64,000 nt of DNA from assembly GCF_007421925.1 (NCBI RefSeq), contig NZ_QMDX01000001.1, forward strand, positions 518,629 through 582,628. Direction: 5' to 3'. This document shows positions 52,401-61,067 of the stretch, in pieces (the stretch's first letter is position 1; every line of letters begins with the position of its first letter). Both the position numbers and the translations under genes were made by a program. The DNA is from Haloglomus irregulare (GTDB lineage Archaea > Halobacteriota > Halobacteria > Halobacteriales > Haloarculaceae). The notes beneath the pieces are model-generated. The model saw only the letters and a program-made list of their open reading frames with translations, searched no databases and was not told where the DNA came from.

Positions 52401-54011
52401 GTCCAGCGGCGGGTTCGTCACCTGCGCGAACAGCTGCTTGAAGTAGCTGAACAGCGGCCGGTTGAACTGCGAGAGCACCGACAGCGGCGTGTCATCGCCC
52501 ATCGAGCCGACGGGGTCCTTCCCGTCGCTGGCCATCGGCTCCAGCAGGTGGTCCATCTCGTCGTACGTGTAGCCGTACATCGCCTGGTGGGCCCGGAGCC
52601 CCTCGACGTCGTCGCGGGGCGCCTTGTCGTCGGCGTCGGCGATGTCCGGGAGCGAGACCTGCTCGCGGTCGACCCACTCGCCGTACTGCTCGTCGAGCAG
52701 GCCCTCGAACACCTCCGCGTCCGGGACGACCCGTCCCTCCTCGGGGTCCGCGAGGAACAGCTGGCCGGGCTGGAGGCGGTCCCGACGCTCGATCTCGCTG
52801 GGGTCGTGGTCCATCGCGCCGGCCTCGCTGGCCATCACGAGCGTGTTGTCGGTCAGGACGTCGTAGCGGCAGGGCCGGAGCCCGTTCCGGTCGAGGACGG
52901 CGCCGATGCGGTCACCGTCGGTCGCCGCGACCAGTGCGGGGCCGTCCCACGGCTCGACGAGCGAGGCGTGGTAGTCGTACCACTCCTGGCGCTCCTCGGG
53001 GACGTGGTTGCCCTCCTTGCGCCACGCCTCGGGGATGAGCATCCGCAGAGCGTGGGGCAGGTCACGGCCGCCCTCCATCAGCAGTTCGAGCGCGTTGTCG
53101 ACGGAGGCCGTGTCGGACTGCTCCGGGTCGTCGATGATGGGCTTGATCTCCTCGATGTCGTCGCCGAAGTCGGGATGGGAGATCTCCGTCTCCCGGGCCC
53201 GCATCCAGTTGATGTTCCCCTGGATGGTGTTGAACTCGCCGTTGTGGATGACGTTCCGGTACGGGTGGGCGAGATGCCACGCGCCGAGCGTGTTCGTCGA
53301 GAAGCGGGCGTGGACCATCGCGAACGTCGACCCCATCCGCTCGTCGGTCAGCTCGGGGTAGTAGCCGGCGAGCTGGTCGGCCTTCAGGAGGCCCTTGTAG
53401 ACCAGCGTCTTGCGGTCCAGCGAGACGATGTAGAACCGCTCGGCGCCGGTCGGCTGCTCGTCCTCGAGCCGGTTCTCCAGCGACCGGCGACCGACGTACA
53501 GCGCGCGGTCGAAGGCGTCCTCGTCCATCGGCTCGGCGGGCCGGACGAACACCTGCGCGACCTGGGGCTCGCTCTCGACGGCGGTCGCGCCCAGCATCCC
53601 GTTGTCCGTCTCGACGGCCCGCCAGTGGAACGCCTCCAGTCCCTGCTCGGCCAGCTCGGTCTCCACCATCGACTGGAGGCTCGCGGCGGCCTCGTCGTCC
53701 TGCGGGAGGAAGACGGAGCCGACGGCGTACTCCCGGGCGGGCGGGAGGTCGACCTCGAGCTCGTCGCGGAAGAAGGCGTCGGGGATCTGGATGAGGACCC
53801 CGGCACCGTCGCCCGTGTTCTCCTCGGCGCCGGTCGTGCCGCGGTGTTCGAGGTTCTCCAGCAGTTCGAGCCCGTCGGCCAGTACGTCGTGTCCGCCCTC
53901 GCCGTCGAGGTCGAAGACCACGCCGACGCCACAGTTGGCGCGGTCCTCGTCCGGGTCAACGAGCAGCGACTCGCCCGCCTCGCTCGCGGACCCAGATGTG
54001 TGTTCCTGCAT
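49458..54011 (-). CDS. gltB: Glutamate synthase large subunit
   Basis: A 1517-residue glutamate synthase (GOGAT) that makes two glutamates from glutamine and 2-oxoglutarate. The N-terminal class II glutamine amidotransferase domain (to about 420) has catalytic Cys27 in ANCGVGVV, so a 26-residue propeptide is probably removed. The FMN-binding synthase domain includes MSLGSLSPEAHE and GSSGTGEGGEPPER near residue 900. The 3Fe-4S ligands lie in SGCVMARQCHENTCPVG. The C-terminal GXGXG domain ends the chain. No GltD is adjacent, so it may be ferredoxin-dependent like other archaeal single-subunit forms. CTTACG at 54034-54039 is the likely leaderless TATA. It assimilates ammonium from the nas operon. 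Confidence 0.95.
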   Translation of the reverse strand: MQEHTSGSASEAGESLLVDPDEDRANCGVGVVFDLDGEGGHDVLADGLELLENLEHRGTTGAEENTGDGAGVLIQIPDAFFRDELEVDLPPAREYAVGSVFLPQDDEAAASLQSMVETELAEQGLEAFHWRAVETDNGMLGATAVESEPQVAQVFVRPAEPMDEDAFDRALYVGRRSLENRLEDEQPTGAERFYIVSLDRKTLVYKGLLKADQLAGYYPELTDERMGSTFAMVHARFSTNTLGAWHLAHPYRNVIHNGEFNTIQGNINWMRARETEISHPDFGDDIEEIKPIIDDPEQSDTASVDNALELLMEGGRDLPHALRMLIPEAWRKEGNHVPEERQEWYDYHASLVEPWDGPALVAATDGDRIGAVLDRNGLRPCRYDVLTDNTLVMASEAGAMDHDPSEIERRDRLQPGQLFLADPEEGRVVPDAEVFEGLLDEQYGEWVDREQVSLPDIADADDKAPRDDVEGLRAHQAMYGYTYDEMDHLLEPMASDGKDPVGSMGDDTPLSVLSQFNRPLFSYFKQLFAQVTNPPLDYIREEVVTSMETRLGAQRNLLDETPEHARQLVADSPVLTDAETAGIKDLDEADGLSSAVLDITYDPEETASLEAAVRGLRAEATAAAQEHDILVLSDRAAGEDRVPIPSLLAVGGTHHHLVRNGLRNHVGLVLESGDPRAVHHFATLVGYGAGAVNPYLAFQSISDLVAGPDGADEAAAIDAYIHAVEDGMLKTMAKMGISTVESYQGAQIFEAVGLDSDFVAEYFEGTTARTGGIDIEDVEADLEKRHHVAWSEEADLERQGEYEHRSDGIYHEWNPESVGALQQAVRTADYERYGDFAELMNEQNEQLQTLRGLLEFDSDRDPVDIDEVQPVEEIVQKFATASMSLGSLSPEAHENNAIAMNRLGGSSGTGEGGEPPERFDTEKECNIKQVASGRFGVTSDYLTNAEEIQIKMAQGSKPGEGGHLPGMKVNEMIAHVRYSTPGVGLISPPPLHDIYSIEDLKQLIHDLKAANPDADINVKLVSEAGIGTIAAGVAKANADVVHISGHSGGTGASPKTSIKNAGLPWELGLAEANQMLRATDLRDRIRVTVDGGMKTGRDVAIAALLGAEQYVFGTASLVTSGCVMARQCHENTCPVGVATQRDDLRARFPGEPDHVINYMTFMAQELREIMADLGFTSLDEMIGRPSVLRQRTDVEQEKARKLDLSSVIAQPPGDQRRKTEPQTHEVDEQLDWAIMDELGDALETGDPTHLDMEIGNQHRAVGATLSHHISTEHGLEGLPEDTIRVDFDGVAGQSFGAFLKHGVTMSLTGSGNDYVGKGLSGGKLIIQTPNSAPYEPEENIVTGNVALYGATQGQAYINGKAGERFAVRNSGVKAVVESVGDHGCEYMTGGVVVCLGDTGKNFAAGMSGGVAYVLDRDGDFEERVNYGMVDTTRELDERDRRMMRRLVENHAAHTDSDRAQYVLDNWEAELDEFVKVMPEAYSRVLSEGAEDVREDLPESVGPDTGASGSEFAASTDD

Positions 54012-54574
54012 GTCAACACCTCGCGTCAGACGACGTAAGAGGATTTCTGTTAAGGACTAATGGTACACTAACCGCAACTAAGGAGCATAATACACTACCG
54101 CCTGATGCTAGGTGTTTGGTCATGGCTCGCTGGTGCGTGATACTATGTCATGGCTCCGCGGGAAAGAACGTATCGTCTGCGCCCCGTGAGCGGCCGAAAG
54201 GACCACGCCGGCAGCGGTTCTCGCCGGGGCGACAGGTCCCGGTCAGGAGCGGGAGGCGGGCCCGGCGGCTGGGCGTGGGCGTGCGAATCCGGTCCGGGAG
54301 GGGACGGAATACCGATGGAAATCGGCCCATCGAGAACTCGTTGCCACGGTAACGGTATTATACCGGGTTCCAGTCGGTTATGGGACCGATAGTCGGTCAG
54401 AACGAGTGATGGACGACGCCGGTCCGTCCCCGTGTCGCGCCACACTGCGCCACAGGTGCGGGGGCACCGCTCCGAGCGGGGCGACACCGTCCCTCCGCAG
54501 GGGGTTGCGAGGAGCGGCTCCCGTGGCGCCCGCCGGCAGCGTGCGCGAGGAGGCTCGAGGGGGAAGAGTGCGTC
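54012..54574. other. 563-bp intergenic region with palindromes
   Basis: The left end (54030-54110) is AT-rich and holds the gltB promoter region with two TATA-like elements (CTTACG and AGTGTATTATGC on the minus strand). The centre has two inverted repeats, listed separately. The rest, to the stop of the 54575 gene, is GC-rich with shadow-like frames only. I see no protein gene; a small RNA cannot be ruled out. Confidence 0.5.
54353..54398. promoter_or_regulatory. Pair of inverted repeats, possible operator
   Basis: CGGTAT-T-ATACCG (54353-54365) is a perfect 13-bp palindrome around one T. Nineteen bp further, GACCGA-TAG-TCGGTC (54384-54398) is a perfect 6-bp inverted repeat around TAG. Two such symmetrical sites close together in a non-coding region suggest binding by a dimeric regulator. 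The first palindrome contains an ATTATA core, so it might also overlap a promoter; no gene starts suitably downstream. Confidence 0.4.
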
Positions 54575-56830
54575 TCAGTCGTCCGCGGGCGTCGGGGCGC
54601 CGGTCTCGCCGGCCGCGGTCGCCGAGGGGCCGGCCTCGACGGCCTCGATGAGCAGCTCGGAGACGTCGACGATCTCGATGTCGTCCTCGTAGTCGCCGGT
54701 CTTGCGGCCGTCCTCGTACATCGTCATGCACATCGGGCAGGCGACGACGAACTTCCCGACGGCGCTCCCGGCCTCCGTGTCGTTCAGCGCCTCGCGGATG
54801 CGCTCCTCGGAGGCCTTCTCCTCCTCGTCGTGCTCGAGCCAGAGGCCGCCGCCGCCGCCACCGCAGCAGTAGGAGTTGTCGCGGTTGCGGGGCATCTCGT
54901 GGAGGTCACAGCCCGTCGCGCGGATGAGCTCCCGGGGGGCCTCGTACTCGTCGTTGTACCGGCCGAGGTGGCACGGGTCGTGGTAGGTGACGGTGTAGTC
55001 GAGTTCGGTGCCCTGCAGGCCCAGCGCGTTGCGCTCGACCAGTTCCTCGACCACCTGCGTCCAGTGGAGCACGTCCACCTCGCCGTCCTGGTTCCAGGCC
55101 TCCTCGACCTCGAACGGCATCATGGGGTCGTCGGCGAACTCGTCGAAGTCGACCTCCGGGTACTCGTTCTTGAACGTGTTGTACGAGTGGGGGTCCGTGC
55201 AGACGATCTTATCGAAGTCACAGTCCCGGAACGACTCGACGTGATGGCCCGCCAACTCGACGTAGAGGAACTCCTCGCCGACCCGGCGGATGTCGTTGCC
55301 ATCGTACTTCTCGTCGTCGAACAGGATACCGAAGCTGACGCCGGACTCCTTCAGCAACTTCGCGAGCGAGCGGGCGACCTTCCTGTTCCGGTCGTCGTAG
55401 CTGGGGTAGTCACCGACGTACCAGAGGTACTCGACCTCCTCCTCGCGGGCGTCGGTGACGTCGAAGTCGAGTTCCTCGGTCCAGTCGGCGCGCTTGCGCT
55501 GGCTGTTCCCGAACGTGTTGCCCTTCTGCATCACGTTCTGGAACACCTCCTGCAGGCTGGACTGGATGTCGCCCTGGTCGGTGAGCTGTCGGTTGAGCCG
55601 GGTGAACGATTTGAGATGCTCGATCTCGACCGGGCAGGCGTCCATGCAGGCCATGCAGGCCATACAGGACTCCATCGTCTCGGCGGCGATGACGTCGCCG
55701 TCCTCGGCGATGATCTCCGTCTCCTCGGCACCGGCGTCGACCGCCTCGCGGTACTGTTTCAGGTCGAGGATGACGTCGCGGGGGTCGAGGTTGCGCCCGG
55801 AGGCGTTCGCCGGGCAGACCGAGGAACAGCGGCCACACTTCGTGCAGGCGTCCTGGTCCAGCATCTCCTTCCAGGAGAACTGGTCGATGGACTCGGCGCC
55901 CGTGTCCGCATCGAGGTCCGCGGGGATGCCTGGCAGGCGCTGGCCGGCCTTCTCGTCGCGGGTCACCACGTTCGCGAACGAGGAGATCATGTGGAACGGC
56001 TTTGCGTACGGGATGACGGCGATGAAGACGAAGGCGAGGATGGCGTGGGACCACCAGCCGACGGGGTAGAGGGTCCCGGCCATGGCGACCGAGCCCGCGG
56101 GGTCCATGCCGAACGTCTGGAAGGTCGCGTTCAGCACGTCGGCGACGAACCAGCCGACGAACGAGACCCGCTCGAAGCCGATGAACTGGACGGCACCGTT
56201 CTCGACGCTGGCGGTGCCGAGGATGCGCAGCCCCTCCTGGAGGTAGCCGCCGACGCCGAGCAGGAACAGCGACCAGACGAGGAAGGCGTCCTCCCAGTCG
56301 GTGTGCTTGCCGTGGAGCCGTTCGTTGCGGGAGACGTAGCGCCGCCAGATCGCGATCCCCACGCCGACGACGAACAGCAGCCCCATCGCGTCCATCACCA
56401 GCGAGTAGGAGAGATAGAAATCACCGATGAAGAAGGACTGGCGCTCGCCGGTCAGCAGCGCCGTGGCGTTGCGGAAGACGTCGATGTCGATGGCGAGGAT
56501 GGTGGTCCCGATGAGCAGCGTCAGGAAGCCCCAGAGGATGAACGCGTGCATCACGCCGCCGACGATGTCGCGGTTGAACTGCTTCTCGTTGGAGCCGACG
56601 ATCTTGGCGGCGCTCGCGATGCGCCCGGGAAGGTCGTCCAGCCGGTCGAACCAGTCCTCGGTCCCCCGACGGTACCGGGCGAACCGCTCGTACACCCCGT
56701 AGGTAAAGACGAACACCGTGACGATCGCGAGGTAGTAGAACACCACCTCGCCGGTGTGGGAGATCTTCCAGAACGTCGGCCGGGTGGTGACCCCGGACTC
56801 GACGCCGGCCTGGAGTAGCGTCGACATCAT
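54575..56830 (-). CDS. Integral-membrane Fe-S oxidoreductase (FadF / ETF:menaquinone oxidoreductase type)
   Basis: A 751-residue protein in three parts. Residues 1-300 have about six TMs of the nitrate-reductase-gamma type (EVVFYYLAIVTVFVFTYGVY, HAFILWGFLTLLIGTTILAI) that can hold haem b. Two 4Fe-4S motifs follow: CTKCGRCSSVCPANASG (near 365) and CMACMACMDACPVEI (near 427). The C-terminal half has CCG (cysteine-rich) segments, HDPCHLGRYN and NSYCCGGGGGG. The fusion matches FadF/DUF224-type enzymes proposed to pass electrons from electron-transfer flavoprotein to menaquinone; heterodisulfide-reductase labels come from the CCG domains. ATG 56830 follows GTTAAGCATG at leaderless distance. No etf genes are adjacent. 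Confidence 0.85.
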   Translation of the reverse strand: MMSTLLQAGVESGVTTRPTFWKISHTGEVVFYYLAIVTVFVFTYGVYERFARYRRGTEDWFDRLDDLPGRIASAAKIVGSNEKQFNRDIVGGVMHAFILWGFLTLLIGTTILAIDIDVFRNATALLTGERQSFFIGDFYLSYSLVMDAMGLLFVVGVGIAIWRRYVSRNERLHGKHTDWEDAFLVWSLFLLGVGGYLQEGLRILGTASVENGAVQFIGFERVSFVGWFVADVLNATFQTFGMDPAGSVAMAGTLYPVGWWSHAILAFVFIAVIPYAKPFHMISSFANVVTRDEKAGQRLPGIPADLDADTGAESIDQFSWKEMLDQDACTKCGRCSSVCPANASGRNLDPRDVILDLKQYREAVDAGAEETEIIAEDGDVIAAETMESCMACMACMDACPVEIEHLKSFTRLNRQLTDQGDIQSSLQEVFQNVMQKGNTFGNSQRKRADWTEELDFDVTDAREEEVEYLWYVGDYPSYDDRNRKVARSLAKLLKESGVSFGILFDDEKYDGNDIRRVGEEFLYVELAGHHVESFRDCDFDKIVCTDPHSYNTFKNEYPEVDFDEFADDPMMPFEVEEAWNQDGEVDVLHWTQVVEELVERNALGLQGTELDYTVTYHDPCHLGRYNDEYEAPRELIRATGCDLHEMPRNRDNSYCCGGGGGGLWLEHDEEEKASEERIREALNDTEAGSAVGKFVVACPMCMTMYEDGRKTGDYEDDIEIVDVSELLIEAVEAGPSATAAGETGAPTPADD

Positions 56831-57080
56831 ACGGCGTGAACGGAGGGCAACATGCTTAACTCTTGTCAACCGCTCGCACCCGTCCCGTTGCCGGCTTTTA
56901 GCCCGAATCCGGGGTCGGGTTGCCAGTGTAAACCCGGCACCGGCCGGGTCGTCCATCACCTGGTGCCCGGCCGGCCGTGGTCTCCGCTCGGCCCACCGCT
57001 CCGGGCGGGCCCCGGCGACCGTCCGGCCCACCCGGTTCGCCCACAGGCTTAAGTGTCGTGCTCGGCTGGGAGCGACTCGC

Positions 57081-57689
57081 ATGGACGAGAAAACGGAGGA
57101 GCTCCGGGACCTCTTCGAGGAGGTGACCGGGGAGGACACGGTCACGGAGACCCAGGAGGAGACGCCGGGGTCGCTGGCGGGGGAGGACGAGGACGACCTG
57201 GCCGAGGGACTGGCGGCGGCCGTCGCGCGGATGCGCGAGACATACGACTTCGAGACGGAGCTCTCCGACGCGGAACACGCCCGGGTCGCCCGGGGCTACT
57301 ACGAGGGCGAGGACGACACCGATATCGCCGAGGCGCTGGACGTCGACCGACGCGAGGTCGTTCGGGCCCGCCTCGACGTCCACCTCGTCCGGGACCGGGA
57401 CCGCGACGCCCCGTTCGACCTGACCGACCTCCGGGAACTGCTCAACGAGGACCGCTCCACGGGCGATATCGCGGCCGAACTGGACGTCTCGCCCTCCACG
57501 GTCCGGCGCTACCGGCGCGTCGTCCGGACGGAGAAGGAGATCCGCAGCGTCTCCGCCCGCTACCAGGCCGACTTCGAGGACGTGCTCACCGACGCCGGCA
57601 TCAGCCACGACATGACCCGCGATATGAAGGAGGACGGCCTCGAGGACGCCACGGATGGCGCCGAGGCCGAGAGCAACATGTCGCTGTGA
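57081..57689 (+). CDS. Cmi4-type helix-turn-helix protein (conditioned medium-induced protein 4 family)
   Basis: A 202-residue acidic protein whose N-terminus MDEKTEELRDLFEEVTG matches the haloarchaeal family named after conditioned medium-induced protein 4. Two helix-turn-helix-like segments are visible: EDDTDIAEALDVDRREVVRARL (near residue 75) and STGDIAAELDVSPSTVRRYRRVV (near 130). The rest is helical and acidic. The name reflects induction at high cell density in one species; a role in cell-density response here is only inferred. CTTAAGTGTC about 30 nt before ATG 57081 is a good TATA. Confidence 0.8.
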   Translation: MDEKTEELRDLFEEVTGEDTVTETQEETPGSLAGEDEDDLAEGLAAAVARMRETYDFETELSDAEHARVARGYYEGEDDTDIAEALDVDRREVVRARLDVHLVRDRDRDAPFDLTDLRELLNEDRSTGDIAAELDVSPSTVRRYRRVVRTEKEIRSVSARYQADFEDVLTDAGISHDMTRDMKEDGLEDATDGAEAESNMSL

Positions 57690-57873
57690 GGGCTGGCGCC
57701 GTGGGTCGGGCCCCTGCGCCCGTCGTGTCAGCCGCCGGGCGGTCGTCACATCGCTGAACCGTCGGCCGTATTCGTATAACCGGGCTAACCGCCGGGTACA
57801 AGAATTCTGTCCAGATTTGTGAACATATACTCCATATCGAAGCGCTATCGCCGAGTCACGGCACCGTGGCGGC

Positions 57874-58530
57874 TCAGAACTCGTGGAGCGCGGACTGCTC
57901 GCGTGCGGCCAGCACGTCCTCGCAGGTCGACCACGAGTGGCGGGCGCAGTCGGGCAGGTCGCCCTCGCGGTCGACGTACCGCGTGAGGAACTCGCGGGTC
58001 GACGGGTCCGAGGGGTAGCCCGAGCCGAGGTCGGCGTACCGGTCGGAGAGCGCCGCGACGTGGGCGTCGCGCTCGACCTTGGCGACGACGGAGGCCGCGG
58101 CGACCATGGCGTACGTCTCGTCGGCACCGTGTTCGGCCCGGAGCTCGACGTCGGCGTCGAGGCGGTCCGTCACCCGGCGGCCGAACCGGTCGGCGTCCGT
58201 CTCGCCCCCGTCACAGATGCCGCCGTCGCCGTCGCGGACGACCGCGGCGAGGGCCTCGGCCTGCGCGGCGACGGTCAGCGTGTTCATATCCGTGTCGGCG
58301 TCGGCCCAGCGGCCGCGGCCGTCGATGCGAGCAGGTGGGACCTCGGCGACGCCGATGTCGACGCGGTCGTCCTCGCGGAGCTGGGCGGCGAGTTCGCGCC
58401 GGTGTTCGGGCTGGAGTCGCTTGGAATCGTCGACGTCGGCGGGGATGGCGACGGCCGGCGCTCGGACGGCGGCGGCGAACATCGACCCCAGGACGGGCCC
58501 TTTGCCGGCCTCGTCAGCCCCGAAGCGCAT
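57874..58530 (-). CDS. rnhB: Ribonuclease HII
   Basis: A 218-residue RNase HII that nicks RNA in RNA-DNA hybrids. The first active-site block FGADEAGKGPVLGSM contains the catalytic Asp-Glu pair, and the second Asp lies in VDDSKRL, with AADADTDMNTL further on. The motif AAASVVAKVERD carries the fourth acidic region. ATG 58530 is chosen because the longer frame is non-family and TTGATTACGG sits about 27 nt upstream. It lies 87 bp from pus10, on the same strand. The 184-bp gap to cmi4 is AT-rich and convergent, without a clear gene. Confidence 0.92.
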   Translation of the reverse strand: MRFGADEAGKGPVLGSMFAAAVRAPAVAIPADVDDSKRLQPEHRRELAAQLREDDRVDIGVAEVPPARIDGRGRWADADTDMNTLTVAAQAEALAAVVRDGDGGICDGGETDADRFGRRVTDRLDADVELRAEHGADETYAMVAAASVVAKVERDAHVAALSDRYADLGSGYPSDPSTREFLTRYVDREGDLPDCARHSWSTCEDVLAAREQSALHEF

Positions 58531-58617
58531 ACCACGGGGCGTGAGCGCAGCCGTAATCAAGATTTCGCGTCCCGAGGTCGCGGTCGGACGACCCACGCGT
58601 GGCGTGAGTCCCGCCAG

Positions 58618-60156
58618 TCAGCGGTCGGACCCGGCACCGTCGACGTCCGCATCCGTGTCCGGGGCCGTTGCGCCCGGTTCGACGGGGGCGATGGCGTCCG
58701 CCGTCGCGGCCCGCTCCATGACGACCACCGAGGCCTGGTCCGCAGTGATACCCTCCGTCCACTCGTCCGGGTCGCGGCCGCCGGCACCCGCAGCGTCGCT
58801 CTCCGCGAGGAAGTAGTCGGGATGCTCGAACGGCTCCGCGACGCCGGTGACAGCCATCACGTCCAGCGCGGTCACCTCGGCGTCGACGCCGAGCAGGTCC
58901 GCCAGCGACGGCTCCGTGCGGCCCTCGTCGCTGCTGACGAGTTCCTTCACGTAGAGCCCGCCGTCGCCGTGGACGACGAGCGTGGCGTGCTCGCCGTCGG
59001 TCGTCGCCCCGGAGATGTCATGGACCGTCCGGGTGCGCACGAGGTCCGCGCGGCGGTGGTCCACCCGGTTCGGGGTGCGCTGCTCGACCGTCGCCCCCCG
59101 CAGCCCGTCGAGTGCGGCCTGCAGGTCCTCCTCCGTCACGGCCTCGTCGAAGGTAACGACCATCCGGTAGGTCTTGGTCGCCTCCAGCTCCTTCACGTGC
59201 TCGACCATCCCGTGGGTCCCGTAGCGGAGGCCGACGACCTCGATATCGTCGGAGGCCTCGTTGATCTCCGCCTCCAGCGTCGAGAGGTCAGTCCGGCGGC
59301 GGTGGGGGGCCTCGACCTCCAGCACGAACGGGCGGCCGGTGCCGACCATCAGCGCGTCGACGTCCTCGCGCCCGGCGCCGTGGAAGACGCCCTCGCGGCC
59401 ACGATGGGCCTCCACCAACGTCGGCGCGACCTCCTGCTCGACGCTGGTGCGGTAGCGATAGCCGGTGCCGTCGCACTCCGAGCACGGCCCGACGCCGTGC
59501 TGGCGGCCCGACCCGCCACACGCGGAGCAGGGCCACTCCGTCTGCGGGACCATCCGCCGGAGCTTCCGGTAGCGGCCGTAGACCGCCAGCGAGTTGATAT
59601 CGACCTCGACGGTCGTCTCCGCGCCGACGGCCACGTCGAGCGTGACCTGTACCTCCGGCCGGCCGAACTCGACCTTCGCGCCCGTCCGGGCGCCCACGCG
59701 GCGCCCGACCTCGCGGTTGAGCTCCTTGCCCAGGTCCTCGCCGTGGGCGCCGTCGATGGGGTCGAGCCCGGCCTCCTCGCGGAGCAGCGTCTCGTTCTCC
59801 TCCAGCAGCGGCGGCACCCGGCTCCCGAGCTGGTACGTGTCGAACTCGATACCCTCCAGTTCCGCGACCACCCGCTCGGCGAGGGCGTCGAACTCGCCAC
59901 AGAGCCCCTCGCAGACCCAGCAGTCGGCCACGTCCGGCGGTTCGTACGGCGGCTCGAACGCCTCGTCGTCGGCCAGTGCGAGCGTCGTCCTGAGTGCCCG
60001 GCCGCGCTCCTCGTTGCGCAGCCCGAAGCTCCGATCGGCCACCAGCCGCCCGAGGCAGGCATCACAGACCGGCCCCGAGGCGACTGCCCGACGGGTGACG
60101 GCCGACACGTCCACGTCCGCGTCACCCTCGTCGCCACCGGCGTCCGCGTCGGTCAT
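58618..60156 (-). CDS. pus10: tRNA pseudouridine synthase Pus10
   Basis: A 512-residue archaeal Pus10, which makes pseudouridine at positions 54 and 55 of tRNA in place of TruB. The N-terminal part has zinc-binding CxxC pairs (VCDACLG and CWVCEGLC) and a THUMP-containing region. A four-cysteine ribbon (CSACGGSG and CSECDGTG) follows near residue 245. The catalytic aspartate lies in GREDVDALMVGTGRPFVLEV. The C-terminus is a disordered acidic tail of about 50 residues. ATG 60156 matches the family start. rnhB follows 87 bp downstream. Confidence 0.93.
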   Translation of the reverse strand: MTDADAGGDEGDADVDVSAVTRRAVASGPVCDACLGRLVADRSFGLRNEERGRALRTTLALADDEAFEPPYEPPDVADCWVCEGLCGEFDALAERVVAELEGIEFDTYQLGSRVPPLLEENETLLREEAGLDPIDGAHGEDLGKELNREVGRRVGARTGAKVEFGRPEVQVTLDVAVGAETTVEVDINSLAVYGRYRKLRRMVPQTEWPCSACGGSGRQHGVGPCSECDGTGYRYRTSVEQEVAPTLVEAHRGREGVFHGAGREDVDALMVGTGRPFVLEVEAPHRRRTDLSTLEAEINEASDDIEVVGLRYGTHGMVEHVKELEATKTYRMVVTFDEAVTEEDLQAALDGLRGATVEQRTPNRVDHRRADLVRTRTVHDISGATTDGEHATLVVHGDGGLYVKELVSSDEGRTEPSLADLLGVDAEVTALDVMAVTGVAEPFEHPDYFLAESDAAGAGGRDPDEWTEGITADQASVVVMERAATADAIAPVEPGATAPDTDADVDGAGSDR

Positions 60157-60238
60157 GGGTCCTGCTGGTCGTGGGCGGCGCTTGTGCCTTCCGACTATGT
60201 CGTGGGCGTGGAGGTTGGCAACAGTCGGACGTGGGGCC

Positions 60239-60766
60239 CTATCCCGACCCCCCGTCACCCGCGTCTCGTACGAGCTCCTCGGCGCGGTGGCGCAGCTCCG
60301 CGGTCATGTGGAGGCCCCGGTCGTCAAGTCGTCGGACGAGTTCCACCCCCTCCGACGCCGGGAGTCCTCCATTAACGGCCCGGACGATGGCACCGATGGT
60401 CCCTGTGACGGTCGCGCCAAGCCCGTCCGCAACCGTCCGGAGTCGCCGGTCGTCGGAGACGAGCGCCACCGAGGTATCCGCGTCGCGAGCGGAGAGACAT
60501 GCCGCGACGAGTTGGACATCACCGGACAGTTCGTCCTCGCCGAGGAGCTCCGCCGCCCGGTCGAGGTGGGGCCCCTCTTCGGGACAGTCCGTCCCGATGT
60601 CGTGCGCCTCACGGAACCGTTCAAGATTGGTCCGTGCCGGTTCCGTCGTCACCTCCTGGCGGACGGCCGGACAGCAGACGAGCGTGCCGTCGAACGACGT
60701 CAACAGGCCGAGTTCGCCCACCGGCCCCAGTCCAATGAGTACCGTCGCGTCGAGGAGTATCCTCAT
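60239..60766 (-). CDS. PIN-like (DUF3368-type) toxin
   Basis: A 175-residue PIN-fold protein, probably an RNase toxin. It opens MRILLDATVLIGLGPVGEL with the first acidic residue of the PIN site, continues with VCCPAVRQEV, and has SARDADTSVALVSDDRRLR with the later acidic pair. The C-terminal segment VRRLDDRGLHMTAEL is typical of DUF3368. The ATG at 60766 overlaps the antitoxin stop by 4 bp (ATGA), so it is made from the same transcript. Pairing with UPF0175 is a known toxin-antitoxin arrangement, and the order antitoxin-toxin fits. Confidence 0.82.
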   Translation of the reverse strand: MRILLDATVLIGLGPVGELGLLTSFDGTLVCCPAVRQEVTTEPARTNLERFREAHDIGTDCPEEGPHLDRAAELLGEDELSGDVQLVAACLSARDADTSVALVSDDRRLRTVADGLGATVTGTIGAIVRAVNGGLPASEGVELVRRLDDRGLHMTAELRHRAEELVRDAGDGGSG

Positions 60767-61065
60767 AGCTCGTGGGCGGCTGCCGCGTCGTCCGCGAGGT
60801 CGTCCGGGGTGAGCTGTGTCGTCAGGTTCCGTTCGCGGGCGATCTCGAGCCACTCGGCGACGCTCACGCCCGCGAGTCTGGCGGCTTGGTTGACGCTCAC
60901 CTCGCCGGACTGGTACTGCTCCGCCGCCATCCTGACTCGGATATCGTCGAGTCCCTCTCGGAGAGCTTTCCGGATGACCGAACTCTTGTCCTCATCGAGC
61001 AGTTCGGCGACGGCCTCCAGATCGGCCTCGTCCTCCTCCGGAATCCGTGCGCTAATCGATCCCAT
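60763..61065 (-). CDS. UPF0175 family antitoxin
   Basis: A 100-residue UPF0175 protein. The first 45 residues resemble a ribbon-helix-helix DNA-binding domain (SISARIPEEDEADLEAVAEL, then SSVIRKALREGLDD), and the rest holds YQSGEVSVNQAARLAGVSVAEWLEIARERNL, the segment that defines the family and includes an HTH-like turn. It should neutralise the following PIN toxin and repress the operon. ATG 61065 is immediately preceded by a palindromic site overlapping the likely TATA, consistent with autoregulation. Confidence 0.85.
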   Translation of the reverse strand: MGSISARIPEEDEADLEAVAELLDEDKSSVIRKALREGLDDIRVRMAAEQYQSGEVSVNQAARLAGVSVAEWLEIARERNLTTQLTPDDLADDAAAAHEL

Positions 61066-61067
61066 GT

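Noticed and set aside
54143-54487. Reverse frame of 114 codons upstream of gltB
   Set aside because: Pro/Arg-rich and lacking acidic bias; overlaps the palindromes.
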